A stretch of 64,000 bases of DNA from Sphingomonas sp. Y38-1Y (GCF_032391395.1 NZ_CP135916.1:2759001-2823000); one strand, 5' to 3'. Positions 23,983 through 33,924 are shown, counted from the first letter of the stretch. Numbers and translations are program-made. The notes: a model not told the origin generated them from the letters alone.

Positions 23983-25746
23983 TTACCGCACCTCGCGACC
24001 CACGGGGTACAACAGGTACCGCGAGTCATAATACGGCGTCCGCTCGTAGAACCACGCGAGCCGCGCCTGCGGGTCTGCGGCGAACTTCGCGTCCGCCGCC
24101 AGCTTCGCTTCGAACTCGGCGCGGAGCTTGGCATCCTTGGCCAGCATCGCGTCGGCGAGCGGCGCGATCGCATAGCCCTCGATATACTCGGTCCGCGCGA
24201 GCATCGACGGGGTCAGGTTCCACGCCACCGCCCCATCCTCGCTCTCGGGCTCGAGCAGCGCCGCCGCGACAAGCGCCAGCGGCTGGTCGGCGGGAACGCG
24301 CACCGATCCCGCGGGCATCGTCACGCGCCGCCGTTCATGCACGATCCGGCCGGACAGCGGCACCCGTCCCTCGCTCGCCGCGCCCAGCTTCGGACCGAGC
24401 ACCCGCGTCATGTCGAGCTCGATCTCGCGGGGCTTGTCGATCAGTTCCATCTTCAGGCCCTGGAGCCCGGCGACCTTCTGGATCGCAGTCGCGCTTGCAG
24501 GGATCCACCATGCCCGGGGCAGCGTCACGGTGGCACCCGGCGACTGGCCCATCACCGGCACCTTCATCGTCACCGGCCGCCCCGTCCAGCGCAGTTCGTC
24601 ACGCCCCGACGCGGCCGAGCGGAACGTCTCGTGGCCGATGCCCTTGAAGTCCATGACGAACAGCGGCTTGGGCTTGTCCTTCCATTCGGTGACCATCGTC
24701 GTCGGCCGCGCCGCGCGGTCCGCGGCGATCGCGCGGCGCAGCGCCGCCGCCTCGTCACCCGCGGTCCGCAGCGCCGTCTCGACGAAGACATAGGTGCCGA
24801 GCACGCGGCGGCGATAATTCTTCAGGCTGTGCGTCTCCAGCAGCACCGTCGGCACCCGCGCGACATCCCCCCACCCCGTCGAGAAGCGCGGGGTGTCGGC
24901 ATTGTGCGCGATCCCCTTTTCGGGCGCGCGATTATCGAGCGCGTCGATGTAGAGCGAGGGCACATGCCCCGCCGCGGTCAGGTCGCGATCGAACGCCGGG
25001 CGCAGCCGCGTGTCGAGCCACCGCCCGATCGCCGGGCTCGCGGCATAGCGCCCATAAAGGCCGTTGAAGTCGTAGGTGATGTCATACTGGTAATCGATGC
25101 CGTCGGTGACGTGCAGGTCGAGGTAGAGCACCGGATCGAGCCGCCGGATCAACCCCAGCATCGCCTGCATTTCGGGCGCGTCGGCCTTCAGGTAGTCGCG
25201 GTTGAGGTTGAGGTTCTGCGCCGTCGTGCGCCACCCCTGCACCATCGGTCCGCGCTGGTTCGGGCGGCTGTAGCGCGACGCGCGCTCATGCCCGTCGACG
25301 TTGAAGATGGGGACGAGCACCAGGTCGGCCTTGTCGAGCAGACCGTGCTTGCCCCCGAACGCGATGTCGCGAAGGAGCATGAAGCCGGCATCCTTGCCGT
25401 CGATCTCGCCCGCATGGATGCCCGCCTGCGCGAGAACCACGGGCCTGCCCGGCCCCTTGCTCGCGCGGATGAAGTACAGGTCGCGACCCTCGGGACTGCG
25501 CCCGAACACCTCCAGCGTGAGCAGCGGCGACGCCGCGACCAGCTTTTCGGCAAACGCCCGGGTCGCGGCGTAGTCGGGCGTCCGCTCGAAGTTGGCCGCC
25601 TCCGCCGGGGTGATCCAGGGTGCGCCCGGCTTGGCGATCAGCGCCTCGCTGGCGCCGCGCCACGGTATTTCGGGCGGCAGCGGCGCGAGCTCCTGCGCGG
25701 CGGCGGGGGCGACAAGAAGGGCGGCGAGCGGAAGAACGAAACGCAT
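23983..25746 (-). CDS. M14 family zinc metallocarboxypeptidase, exported
   Basis: About 587 residues from ATG 25746 (MRFVLPLAALLVAPAAAQ, a signal peptide; an ATG four codons earlier is possible). Zinc ligands are the HAGEIDGKD motif (HxxE) and the later His in DLHVTDGID; the substrate-binding NLNRDYLK and catalytic Glu in LLETHSLK are also in order, so the enzyme looks intact. The C-terminal half, about 250 residues, is an added beta-rich region. Probably periplasmic or secreted, removing C-terminal residues from peptides. It ends just before a REP pair. Confidence 0.92.
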   Translation of the reverse strand: MRFVLPLAALLVAPAAAQELAPLPPEIPWRGASEALIAKPGAPWITPAEAANFERTPDYAATRAFAEKLVAASPLLTLEVFGRSPEGRDLYFIRASKGPGRPVVLAQAGIHAGEIDGKDAGFMLLRDIAFGGKHGLLDKADLVLVPIFNVDGHERASRYSRPNQRGPMVQGWRTTAQNLNLNRDYLKADAPEMQAMLGLIRRLDPVLYLDLHVTDGIDYQYDITYDFNGLYGRYAASPAIGRWLDTRLRPAFDRDLTAAGHVPSLYIDALDNRAPEKGIAHNADTPRFSTGWGDVARVPTVLLETHSLKNYRRRVLGTYVFVETALRTAGDEAAALRRAIAADRAARPTTMVTEWKDKPKPLFVMDFKGIGHETFRSAASGRDELRWTGRPVTMKVPVMGQSPGATVTLPRAWWIPASATAIQKVAGLQGLKMELIDKPREIELDMTRVLGPKLGAASEGRVPLSGRIVHERRRVTMPAGSVRVPADQPLALVAAALLEPESEDGAVAWNLTPSMLARTEYIEGYAIAPLADAMLAKDAKLRAEFEAKLAADAKFAADPQARLAWFYERTPYYDSRYLLYPVGREVR

Positions 25747-25964
25747 GGGCAGCGGCATAGCGGGGCGGCAGCCCGACTGGAAAGGGCACGTGGGTAAAAT
25801 CCGATCGCGTCATTCGCTCGAAAGAGGGATAGCCAGCCGCAGGAAAAAGGCGAACGATCTCAATCACCCACCTGCCGGCGCACCTCCCTTTCGTCCGGCG
25901 GGTGGGTCCTTCGCCGAGCCCGGTTAATCCTTTGTTTAGGATGCGCCGACTAGCGCGCTGCGAG

Positions 25965-26006
25965 GCGAGCGCGATCCATACGGACAGCAACCCGGATCGC
26001 GCTCGC
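25965..26006. repeat. Perfect 13-bp inverted repeat in divergent promoter region
   Basis: GCGAGCGCGATCC (25965-25977) and GGATCGCGCTCGC (25994-26006) are exact reverse complements separated by 16 bases. The element lies in the 313-base divergent gap between the M14 peptidase and the NTF2-like gene, ending 53 bases before the latter's ATG. No T-run follows. It could be an operator or a 5' UTR hairpin; the rest of the gap (25759-25964) shows nothing else recognisable. Confidence 0.55.
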
Positions 26007-26059
26007 TGCGCCGACGATGGCGATTGCGCCCAACAAAGGCGTGCCGATAGGATCGGCCG

Positions 26060-26536
26060 ATGATCCTCCAAACGATATGGCGAACAGGCGCGACGTTGCT
26101 GCTGGCGATCCCGGCGGCGTCCCCGATCCATGCGCAGGTTGCTTCGCCCGGCACGTGCGACGGCGGCAGGGCGAGCGACTGCCGTTTGCTGCTCGCCGCA
26201 ACCATGGCGTTCACCGACATGCTGAGGACGGCGGACCCGACGCCGCTCCGCCGCCACCTCGACCCACGAGCGCTGTGGATCACCGTCGACGGAAAGGTGC
26301 GGTCGGGCGCCGACCTGATCGAAACGGTCGGCCGCGACGCGAAGCGCGCGACCGCGACGATCGAGCGCGCGGACGTGCGCTTCTTCGGCGACGTCGCGAT
26401 CGTCACCTGGCAGGAGTCATGGACCGCCCCCGACGCGGCGGTGAAGCAGGGCCGACTTGCGGGCGTCGACACCTGGGCGCAGCGCGGTCGGACGTGGAAA
26501 CTGGTTAAGACGGCCGAGGTGCGGCTGGCGCCCTAA
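26060..26536 (+). CDS. NTF2-like (DUF4440-type) exported protein
   Basis: 158 residues: a signal peptide (ATLLLAIPAASPIHAQ), a short Cys-containing segment (CDGGRASDCRLLL) and an NTF2/SnoaL-type fold with LRRHLDPRALWITVDGKVRSGADLIE and a C-terminal GRTWKLVKTAEVRLA strand. Such proteins are often small ligand-binding or ketosteroid-isomerase-like folds of unknown role. The ATG at 26060 is preceded by a weak ribosome-binding site. Its 3' end overlaps the convergent prepilin peptidase gene by four bases. Confidence 0.8.
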   Translation: MILQTIWRTGATLLLAIPAASPIHAQVASPGTCDGGRASDCRLLLAATMAFTDMLRTADPTPLRRHLDPRALWITVDGKVRSGADLIETVGRDAKRATATIERADVRFFGDVAIVTWQESWTAPDAAVKQGRLAGVDTWAQRGRTWKLVKTAEVRLAP

Positions 26537-27264
26537 CCCGCCGCGAGGACGAACCACCACCCGAACGCCGCCGCCGCGAGCAGCGTGCCCAGCGGCAGCC
26601 GCGCATCGCCGCGCATCCGCATCGCAACCGCCCAGACGAGCCCGATCACGCACGCCGCCAGCAGCACGCCCGGCAGCGCCCGCCATCCGAGCCACAGCCC
26701 GATCGCGCCGAACAGCTTGGGATCGCCGCCCCCCAATCCCATCCGTCCGCGCAGCCGTCGGTACCCCGCGGCCACCAGCCACAGCACGCCGAACCCGGCC
26801 GCCCCCCCGATCAGCCGCGCCTCGACCCCCGGCGGCAGCCCCGCCAGCCCGCTCGCCAGCCCCGTCACCGCCAGCGCCGCGACCAGCCCGTTCGGCAACC
26901 AGAACGCGGCGAGATCGATCGCGCCGAGCGCCAGCAGCAGCCAGCCGAACACCGCACCGGCCACACCCTCGATCCCCGGCGCCGCCCAGCCGGCCGCGAT
27001 GCCGATCGCTGCGCCAATCAGCTCGATGGCGAGGTGCGATCGCCCGACCCCGGCGCCGCAATGGCGGCACCGGCCGCGCTGGACGAGGAAGCTCAGCACC
27101 GGCACCAGCTCGGCTGCGCCCAGCGTCTCGACGCACGCATCGCATCGCGACCGCCCGCTCGCCCGCTCGCCCGCCGGCCAGCGGATCGCGATCACCGCGA
27201 TAAAGCTGCCGAACACCGCGCCCAGCACGCCGAGCAGCACGGGCCAGAGAAGCGGCGGAACCAT
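26533..27264 (-). CDS. Prepilin peptidase / methyltransferase (A24 family)
   Basis: An inner-membrane aspartyl protease of 243 residues that cleaves type IV prepilin-like leaders. The N-terminal domain keeps the four-Cys zinc site (CDAC and CRHC), and both catalytic Asp residues are present: one in GAIDLAAF, the other in GGGDPKLFGAIG. About seven membrane segments. No pilin or type II secretion genes are next to it, so its substrates lie elsewhere. The start codon at 27264 is ATG. Confidence 0.93.
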   Translation of the reverse strand: MVPPLLWPVLLGVLGAVFGSFIAVIAIRWPAGERASGRSRCDACVETLGAAELVPVLSFLVQRGRCRHCGAGVGRSHLAIELIGAAIGIAAGWAAPGIEGVAGAVFGWLLLALGAIDLAAFWLPNGLVAALAVTGLASGLAGLPPGVEARLIGGAAGFGVLWLVAAGYRRLRGRMGLGGGDPKLFGAIGLWLGWRALPGVLLAACVIGLVWAVAMRMRGDARLPLGTLLAAAAFGWWFVLAAG

Positions 27265-27358
27265 CGTTCGCCCCTACGCCTGCGCCGCCACGCTCGCCAA
27301 GGTTTCAATCGTCACCGTTCGCCCCTAGATCGCAGGCAAACGAAAACTGGAGAGCCCC

Positions 27359-28543
27359 ATGTCCGCCGATCCCGTCGTCATCGCCAGCTATGCCCGCACG
27401 CCGATGGGGAGCTTTCAGGGGGTGCTGACCGGCGCGAGTGCGACCGAACTCGGCGCCGCCGCCGTGCGCGCCGCGGTGGAGCGCGCCGGACTGAAGGGCG
27501 AGGCGGTCGAGCGCATCTACATGGGCTGCGTGCTGCCAGCCGGGCTGGGCCAGGCGCCCGCGCGCCAGGCCGCGATCGGCGCGGGCCTGCCCACCCATGT
27601 CGAGGCGACCACGGTCAACAAGATGTGCGGATCGGGGATGCAGGCCGCGATCATGGCGGCCGAGACGTTGGCGGCGGGCGGCGCCGACTGGATTGTCGCG
27701 GGCGGCATGGAGAGCATGACCAACGCGCCGTATCTGTCGATGCGGCATCGGGGCGGCGCGCGGATCGGCCACGACGTGCTCAAGGATCACATGTATCTCG
27801 ACGGGCTCGAGGACGCCTATGAGCCCGGCCGCCTGATGGGCAGCTTCGCCGAAGAGACCGCGGCGGAATATCAGTTCACGCGGGCCGCGCAGGACGATTT
27901 CGCGATCGCCAGCCTCGAGCGCGCGCAACAGGCGCAGCGCTCCGGCGCGTTCGACCGCGAGATCGTGTCGGTCGATGTGAAAGGCCGCAAGGGCACCGAG
28001 ACGATCCGGCTAGACGAACAGCCCGCGCGCGGCGACATCGCTAGGATCCCGACGCTCAAGCCCGCCTTCTCGAAGGAAGGCACGATCACCGCCGCCAATG
28101 CAAGCTCGATCAGTGACGGCGCCGCCGCGCTGGTGATGACGCGCGCATCGATCGCGGAGAGGTACGGCCTGACCCCGGTCGCGCGCGTCGTCTCGACCGC
28201 CGCGCACGCCCATGCGCCTGCCCTGTTCACGACCGCGCCGGTCTTCGCGATGCGCAAGGCGCTGGAAAAGGCCGGCTGGCAGGCGAGCGACGTCGACCTG
28301 TTCGAGGTCAACGAAGCATTTGCCTGCGTCGCGATGATCGCGATGCGCGACCTGTCGATCGGCCATGAGGTGCTCAACGTCCATGGCGGCGCCTGTGCGC
28401 TCGGCCACCCGATCGGCGCCTCGGGCGCGCGGGTGCTGGCGACGCTCTTGTCGGCGCTCGAAACCAACGGCCAGAAGCGCGGCCTTGCCTCGCTCTGCAT
28501 CGGCGGCGGTGAAGCCACGGCGATGGCGGTGGAGTTGATGTGA
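27359..28543 (+). CDS. Acetyl-CoA C-acetyltransferase (thiolase)
   Basis: A 394-residue thiolase, the standard size. The acylated nucleophile is Cys90 in NKMCGSGMQA; the later motifs HGGACALGHPIGASGAR and CIGGGEA supply the catalytic His and second Cys. It makes acetoacetyl-CoA from two acetyl-CoA (or the reverse), feeding fatty acid degradation or polyhydroxyalkanoate synthesis; no phaB or phaC is next door. The ATG at 27359 follows GGAGAGCCCC. Intact. Confidence 0.95.
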   Translation: MSADPVVIASYARTPMGSFQGVLTGASATELGAAAVRAAVERAGLKGEAVERIYMGCVLPAGLGQAPARQAAIGAGLPTHVEATTVNKMCGSGMQAAIMAAETLAAGGADWIVAGGMESMTNAPYLSMRHRGGARIGHDVLKDHMYLDGLEDAYEPGRLMGSFAEETAAEYQFTRAAQDDFAIASLERAQQAQRSGAFDREIVSVDVKGRKGTETIRLDEQPARGDIARIPTLKPAFSKEGTITAANASSISDGAAALVMTRASIAERYGLTPVARVVSTAAHAHAPALFTTAPVFAMRKALEKAGWQASDVDLFEVNEAFACVAMIAMRDLSIGHEVLNVHGGACALGHPIGASGARVLATLLSALETNGQKRGLASLCIGGGEATAMAVELM

Positions 28544-28599
28544 GGCTGCTTCCGACGGCCAATGGGATTGTCCATCATCACCGAAAGCCAGCGGGTCTG

Positions 28600-30156
28600 T
28601 TAGAATAGGCTCGCCTGCTGGCCACTGCCGCCGTCCTTAGCAGCACGGCGAAAGCCGGTCTGTCGGTCGAGAAGCGGAACTCGCGGCCGTCGACCCTGGA
28701 ACAGCTCGGCGAGTGTGAATAGCTGAACGCGAGGAAAGGCCTCGGCAGTCACCGGATCGGTCCAGATGCCTGCTGCGGCCGCTTCGCGCTCCATGTCGCG
28801 AGAGGGTGCGGTCACGCAAACGAAGACGCCGATATCCGATTTCTCGCGTTCCAGGACGCCCCGCAGATCGCGCACCATGGCCACGCCGACGTTACGGCCG
28901 GCTTTGACCGAGATGATCGCTGCGGCAGTCGCGGTCTGGCCTGCGCCGACGGCGTTGCGCGTGTAATAGATATAGCCGTCGACACCCCGATCTGGTCCCT
29001 TGCGACCGCCGCGATAGGGCTGGCCGCCGATCTTCTGGGTGATCCAGTATTGGAACTGATGCGGCTCGACGGATGCGAGATGCTCGGCATCGGAAAGGCT
29101 GCTGGGTTCCCCGACAACGCTGAACTGAATTCCGGGGAACGCATCCATCAACCTTCGCTCGATCAGACCGATGGAAAGATAGGTTATGTCTATCCCGATC
29201 CACTGGCGCCCCATTCTTTGCGCAGCATGGACCGCGGTTCCGCAACCGCAAAAGGGGTCGAGCACGACAGCGCCGGGATCTGACGAGGCCGACAGGATGC
29301 GTTCAAGGAGACCTACGGGTTTTTGCGTCGGATAGCCCAGCCGTTCACGATTCCCTTGAGCCGTGAGCCAGCGAACATCCTCGTCTATTCCCTCCTTCGA
29401 TCCATAGAGCGCCCCTCGTGTATGTGGCTGATAGGCCCATATGTCTTGCAGCAGATTGCCCGGGCTTCGATCGAGATACTGTCGATAGGTCGGGAGCGCG
29501 CCGCTGCCTATGGCCGGAAAGTCGATCAGGCCCATATCTGCCAGTGCATCAAGCTTTTCATGCTGTGGAAGTTTCGGATCGACGCCAAAAGCAAGCACAA
29601 GATCGTTAGGCACTGCCCAATGTCGCTTGGACGCCGTCGGATTGTAACCGCGCCACGACTTGCCTGAGTCGCCGTTCCGTGTTCCGGCACCATGTATCGA
29701 GTTCGTCCAGTACCGCCCTCGCTCGTCCTGCTTGCGGAAGTAGCTGTCGATATGGCCATTGGCATATGGCCGATAGACTGCCTTGTGCCTGTAGTGTTCA
29801 CTTTTCTGATAGAAGTGGATGACGTCATGGACTGGGCCGAACCGTTTGGCGTTATTGTGGGCCCCTGTCCGTCTCCAGATTATTTCGTTGAGGTAGTTTT
29901 CTATCCCGAACGTGCCATCCAGGATCAACTTCAGATAATGGCTGGCTGTAGGATCACAGTGTAGATAAAGACTCCCCGTCGGCTTCAGTACGCGGTGCAG
30001 TTCGATGAGCCGAACCGCCATCATGGCCAGATAGGCCATCATGTCGTTCGAGTTGAACGGCGGATCGAGATAGATGAGGTCGACGCTCTCGTCCGCGATG
30101 TGCTCGCGCAGCACGCCCAAATTGTCGCCATAGAAGAGTTGGTTGATCGGGATCAT
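28600..30156 (-). CDS. DNA methyltransferase (beta class) with C-terminal nuclease-like domain
   Basis: 518 residues from ATG 30156 (MIPINQLFYGDN). The DPPF catalytic motif (31-34) comes before the AdoMet-binding DPFCGCGTA (about 299-307), the order of beta-class N4-cytosine/N6-adenine methyltransferases; a target-recognition region lies between. A tail of about 150 residues resembles a restriction-endonuclease/Mrr-type fold, with RGVDGYIYY and IISVKAGRNVG as a possible PD-(D/E)xK core in which the usual Glu or Gln before the xK is replaced by Ser. The gene is visibly lower in GC than its neighbours (28 of 60 bases G+C in 29761-29820 against 49 of 60 in the thiolase at 28381-28440), suggesting acquisition by transfer. 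No separate restriction gene is adjacent. Specificity unknown. Confidence 0.85.
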   Translation of the reverse strand: MIPINQLFYGDNLGVLREHIADESVDLIYLDPPFNSNDMMAYLAMMAVRLIELHRVLKPTGSLYLHCDPTASHYLKLILDGTFGIENYLNEIIWRRTGAHNNAKRFGPVHDVIHFYQKSEHYRHKAVYRPYANGHIDSYFRKQDERGRYWTNSIHGAGTRNGDSGKSWRGYNPTASKRHWAVPNDLVLAFGVDPKLPQHEKLDALADMGLIDFPAIGSGALPTYRQYLDRSPGNLLQDIWAYQPHTRGALYGSKEGIDEDVRWLTAQGNRERLGYPTQKPVGLLERILSASSDPGAVVLDPFCGCGTAVHAAQRMGRQWIGIDITYLSIGLIERRLMDAFPGIQFSVVGEPSSLSDAEHLASVEPHQFQYWITQKIGGQPYRGGRKGPDRGVDGYIYYTRNAVGAGQTATAAAIISVKAGRNVGVAMVRDLRGVLEREKSDIGVFVCVTAPSRDMEREAAAAGIWTDPVTAEAFPRVQLFTLAELFQGRRPRVPLLDRQTGFRRAAKDGGSGQQASLF

Positions 30157-30368
30157 CGACGGGTCCGCTCGCCTGATTGACGATCGGAACCTATGTTGAT
30201 CGAAAGAAGAACAGAATTTGAACTTCATTCATTCCGGCGCGATCGGGTTGAGGCGCAGGAATGGTTCGACGCCGCGGATCGTCCTTCAATGACGAATAGA
30301 TCCATCCTGAACAGCAGGGGTGCGATTGGCGTTACCCCCTGTTGGCAACCTGATCGGCGAGGTCCGAA

Positions 30369-30683
30369 ATGGATGAGATTGAGCGGGCAGCGCTGGAAAC
30401 CCGCTGGCTCGACCTCACCCGCCGCGTCATGCCCGCGCTCGCCGCCGAGCGCGGATGGCCCGTTCGGGCCGACCACTGCTTCCAGCGCATCCTGCTCGAC
30501 AACGCGTTCGGCGGTGTCTGGTACGATCATGTCGCCAAGCGGCCGGCCTATGCTCATGCCGACCTAGTGACGCTCGCCAGCGCCGTCAGGCTCGGCGAAG
30601 CGGCCATCGCCGGCGAGGTCGACCTTGCCGATCTCAACCGCCGTTCGCTCCGCTGGCGACGCGAGCGCAAGGCGGGGCGCTGA
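30369..30683 (+). CDS. Small conserved protein, function unknown
   Basis: 104 residues, soluble, with an acidic start MDEIERAALETRWLDLTRRVMPALAAERGWPV, a conserved-looking DHCFQRILLDNAFGGVWYDHV block and a basic C-terminus (RSLRWRRERKAGR). The type is often found near uvrA in sphingomonads, but no function is known to me and no catalytic motif is evident. The 212-base stretch between it and the methyltransferase is AT-rich and holds both promoters; nothing else is seen there. Confidence 0.7.
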   Translation: MDEIERAALETRWLDLTRRVMPALAAERGWPVRADHCFQRILLDNAFGGVWYDHVAKRPAYAHADLVTLASAVRLGEAAIAGEVDLADLNRRSLRWRRERKAGR

Positions 30684-30814
30684 TCGCCGCCGTTCGTCGC
30701 CCCCCTCGCATGCATCAACCCTCGTTCCTATCTGCAATGCTGGCGATCTTCCCGGAACGAAGCTAGAACGGACTGCATGACCCTGAGCCCCATTTTTCAG
30801 CATCGGTTTTCCGG

Positions 30815-33800
30815 ATGCTGAGCCACATCAAGGTGCGCGGCGCGCGCGAGCACAACCTCAAGGGAGTGGACATCGACATCCCGCGCGACACGCTGACGGT
30901 CATCACCGGGCTGTCGGGATCGGGCAAGTCGAGCCTCGCCTTCGACACCATCTATGCCGAGGGGCAGCGGCGCTATGTCGAGAGCTTGAGCGCCTATGCG
31001 CGCCAGTTCCTCGAAATGATGCAGAAGCCCGACGTCGACCATATCGAGGGTCTGTCACCGGCGATTTCGATCGAGCAGAAGACGACGTCGCGCAATCCGC
31101 GCTCGACCGTCGCGACGGTGACCGAGATCTACGACTATATGCGCCTCTTGTGGGCGCGGGTCGGCATCCCCTATTCGCCCGCGACCGGCCTGCCGATCGC
31201 GGCGCAGACGGTCAGCCAGATGGTCGACCGCGTGCTCGCGCTGCCCGAGGGAACGCGCCTCCTCCTTCTCGCCCCGGTCGTGCGCGGGCGAAAGGGCGAG
31301 TATCGCAAGGAACTCGCCGAGTGGCAGAAGGCCGGCTTCCAGCGCGTCCGCATCGACGGCGAGATGTATTTGATCGAGGAAGCGCCGACACTCGACAAGA
31401 AGTACAAGCACGACATCGAGGTGGTGGTCGATCGCCTGGTCGTCGGCGGCGACATCGCCACGCGGCTGGCGGAGAGTTTCGAGACCGCGCTGAAGCTGGC
31501 CGAGGGACTCGCGTATGTCGATCTGGTGGACGGGCCGGTTCCCTCCCTCTCCCCTTCAGGGGAGAGGGCCGGGGAGAGGGGCAGTGCCGCTGACGCTGGT
31601 CTCGGCGAGGCTCCTTCCCCTCTTCCAACCCTCTCCCCTGAAGGGGAGAGGGCTCAGAAGATGAAGGGCGCGGGCGTCCCCGCCAACCGCATCGTCTTCT
31701 CCGAGAAGTTCGCCTGCCCCGTCTCCGGCTTCACCATCCCGGACATCGAGCCGCGGCTGTTCAGCTTCAACGCGCCGCAGGGTGCCTGCCCCGCATGCGA
31801 CGGGCTGGGCGAACGGCTGGAGTTCGATCGCGACCTGGTGGTTCCCAATCACGACCTGTCGATCAAGAAGGGTGCGGTCGTGCCCTGGGCCAAGTCGAAC
31901 CCGCCCAGCCCCTATTACATGCAGGTGCTGGGCAGCCTCGCGCGCGAGTTCGGGTTCAGCCTCGACGCGGCGTGGAAGGACCTCGCCCCCGAGCATCAGG
32001 ACGTCATCCTGTCGGGGACCAAGGGCAAGCCGGTCACGCTGACCTTCGTTGACGGGCGCAAATCCTATGACGTGAAGAAGCCGTTCGAGGGGGTGATCGG
32101 CAACCTCAACCGCCGCATGCTTCAGACCGAGAGCGCCTGGACGCGCGAGGAACTGTCCAAATATCAGGCCGCGCATCCGTGCGAAACCTGCGGCGGCGCA
32201 CGGCTCAAGCCCGAGGCGCTGGCGGTCAAGGTCGCCGGCACCGACATCAGCGCGGTCACCCGCCTGTCGGTGGTCGACGCGCTCGGCTGGTACCAGTCGC
32301 TGCCCGAGAAGCTGACGCCGCAGGGCCGCGAGATCGCCCGAGCGATCCTCAAGGAGATCGACGAGCGGCTCGGCTTCCTCAACAATGTCGGGCTCGACTA
32401 TCTCAACCTCGACCGCACGTCGGGCACCTTGTCCGGCGGCGAGAGCCAGCGCATCCGCCTGGCGTCGCAGATCGGCAGCGGGTTGTCGGGCGTGCTCTAC
32501 GTCCTCGACGAGCCCTCGATCGGCCTCCACCAGCGTGACAACGACATGCTGCTGGCGACGCTTCGGCGGCTGCGCGACCTCGGCAATACCGTGCTCGTCG
32601 TCGAGCATGACGAGGATGCGATCCGCACCGCCGATTATGTCATCGACATGGGCCCGGGCGCGGGCGTGCATGGCGGTGAGATCGTCGCGAAGGGGACGCT
32701 CGACGAGCTTCTGGTCGCGGAAGGCAGCGTCACCGCCGACTATCTCAACGGCACGCGCGAAGTCGCGGTGCCGCCGGTGCGGCGCAAGGGCAACAAGAAA
32801 AAGCTGACCGTCCACAATGCGACGGCGAACAACCTGACCGGCGTTACCGCGTCGATCCCGCTCGGCACCTTCACCTGCATCACCGGGGTGTCGGGATCGG
32901 GCAAGTCGAGCTTCACGATCGACACGCTCTATGCCGCCGCCGCGCGCACATTGAACGGCGCGCGCGTGCTCGCGGGCAAGCACGACAAGATCACCGGGCT
33001 GGAGCATTGCGACAAGGTCATCGACATCGACCAGTCGCCGATCGGTCGCACCCCGCGGTCGAACCCCGCCACCTACACCGGCGCCTTCACCCAGATCCGC
33101 GACTGGTTCGCGGGCCTGCCGGAGGCGCAGGCGCGCGGCTACAAGCCGGGCCGCTTCAGCTTCAACGTCAAGGGCGGGCGGTGCGAGGCGTGTCAGGGCG
33201 ACGGCGTGCTCAAGATCGAGATGCACTTCCTCCCCGACGTCTATGTCACCTGCGACGTGTGCCACGGCGCGCGCTACAATCGCGAGACGCTGGAGGTGAA
33301 GTTCAAGGGCAAGTCGATCGCCGACGTGCTCGACATGACGGTCGAGGACGCGTTCGAGTTCTTCAAGGCGGTGCCGCCGATCCGCGACAAGATGGCGATG
33401 CTGTCCGAAGTCGGCCTGGGCTATGTCAAGGTCGGGCAACAGGCGACGACGCTGTCGGGTGGCGAGGCGCAGCGCGTCAAGCTCGCCAAGGAACTCGCGC
33501 GCCGATCGACCGGACAGACGCTCTACATCCTCGACGAGCCGACGACCGGCCTCCACTTCGAGGATGTGCGCAAGCTCTTGGAAGTGCTCCACGCGCTGGT
33601 CGACCAGGGTAACACCGTGGTGGTGATCGAGCACAATCTCGACGTCATCAAGACCGCCGACTGGATCATCGACCTGGGCCCCGAAGGCGGCGTCAAGGGC
33701 GGCGAGATCGTCGCCGTTGGCACGCCAGAGACGGTGGCGAAGGAGCCGCGCAGCTACACCGGGCGATATCTGGCGCCGCTGCTCGGGCGCGGACGGCGGG

Positions 33801-33820
33801 AGGCGGTGGCGGCGGAGTAG
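30815..33820 (+). CDS. uvrA: Excinuclease ABC subunit A
   Basis: The damage-sensing ATPase of nucleotide excision repair, 1,001 residues (usually about 940-970). The first Walker [10 protein letters not shown] is near residue 31 and the second GVSGSGKSS near residue 690; two LSGGE signatures and the zinc Cys pairs (CPAC, CETC, CEAC...CDVC) are present. The extra length comes from a segment around residues 242-282, between YVDLVDG and MKGAGVP, encoded by an inverted REP pair inserted without breaking the frame. It falls in the linker before the first zinc module, so function is probably kept. The ATG at 30815 gives [15 protein letters not shown]. Confidence 0.97.
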   Translation: MLSHIKVRGAREHNLKGVDIDIPRDTLTVITGLSGSGKSSLAFDTIYAEGQRRYVESLSAYARQFLEMMQKPDVDHIEGLSPAISIEQKTTSRNPRSTVATVTEIYDYMRLLWARVGIPYSPATGLPIAAQTVSQMVDRVLALPEGTRLLLLAPVVRGRKGEYRKELAEWQKAGFQRVRIDGEMYLIEEAPTLDKKYKHDIEVVVDRLVVGGDIATRLAESFETALKLAEGLAYVDLVDGPVPSLSPSGERAGERGSAADAGLGEAPSPLPTLSPEGERAQKMKGAGVPANRIVFSEKFACPVSGFTIPDIEPRLFSFNAPQGACPACDGLGERLEFDRDLVVPNHDLSIKKGAVVPWAKSNPPSPYYMQVLGSLAREFGFSLDAAWKDLAPEHQDVILSGTKGKPVTLTFVDGRKSYDVKKPFEGVIGNLNRRMLQTESAWTREELSKYQAAHPCETCGGARLKPEALAVKVAGTDISAVTRLSVVDALGWYQSLPEKLTPQGREIARAILKEIDERLGFLNNVGLDYLNLDRTSGTLSGGESQRIRLASQIGSGLSGVLYVLDEPSIGLHQRDNDMLLATLRRLRDLGNTVLVVEHDEDAIRTADYVIDMGPGAGVHGGEIVAKGTLDELLVAEGSVTADYLNGTREVAVPPVRRKGNKKKLTVHNATANNLTGVTASIPLGTFTCITGVSGSGKSSFTIDTLYAAAARTLNGARVLAGKHDKITGLEHCDKVIDIDQSPIGRTPRSNPATYTGAFTQIRDWFAGLPEAQARGYKPGRFSFNVKGGRCEACQGDGVLKIEMHFLPDVYVTCDVCHGARYNRETLEVKFKGKSIADVLDMTVEDAFEFFKAVPPIRDKMAMLSEVGLGYVKVGQQATTLSGGEAQRVKLAKELARRSTGQTLYILDEPTTGLHFEDVRKLLEVLHALVDQGNTVVVIEHNLDVIKTADWIIDLGPEGGVKGGEIVAVGTPETVAKEPRSYTGRYLAPLLGRGRREAVAAE
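31545..31652. repeat. REP pair inserted in-frame within uvrA
   Basis: CCCTCTCCCC-TTCA-GGGGAGAGGG (31545-31568) and CCCTCTCCCC-TGAA-GGGGAGAGGG (31629-31652) are each perfect 10-bp hairpins and exact reverse complements of one another, 60 bases apart, the structure of a REPIN. Reading uvrA through it gives [13 protein letters not shown] and later [10 protein letters not shown]. It adds a non-conserved hydrophilic loop to the protein. Confidence 0.88.
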
Positions 33821-33855
33821 CCGGAGCGTCATAGCGAGGCCCGTTCGGTCTGCTA

Positions 33856-33882
33856 TTGCGACTTGCTCTCAAGTTGGTCGCG
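33856..33882. promoter_or_regulatory. Possible Fur-like operator upstream of the PepSY genes
   Basis: An ACTTG-CTCT-CAAGT palindrome (33861-33874) lies in an AT-richer stretch 51 bases before the next ATG. Iron control would fit a PepSY/TonB-type locus, but the match to a Fur box is loose and no close -35/-10 pair was identified. Confidence 0.25.
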
Positions 33883-33924
33883 CGTCATAAGCGGCGTCAT
33901 GATCCGTGACGCTGCCTCGCTCCT

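Noticed and set aside
31545..31652. Short CRISPR-like array in uvrA
   Set aside because: Only two units, in inverted rather than direct orientation, inside a coding frame; this is a REP pair.
31556..33832. 758-codon minus-strand frame across uvrA
   Set aside because: Antisense shadow of uvrA; the translation is Arg/Asp/Leu-rich with no recognisable domain.
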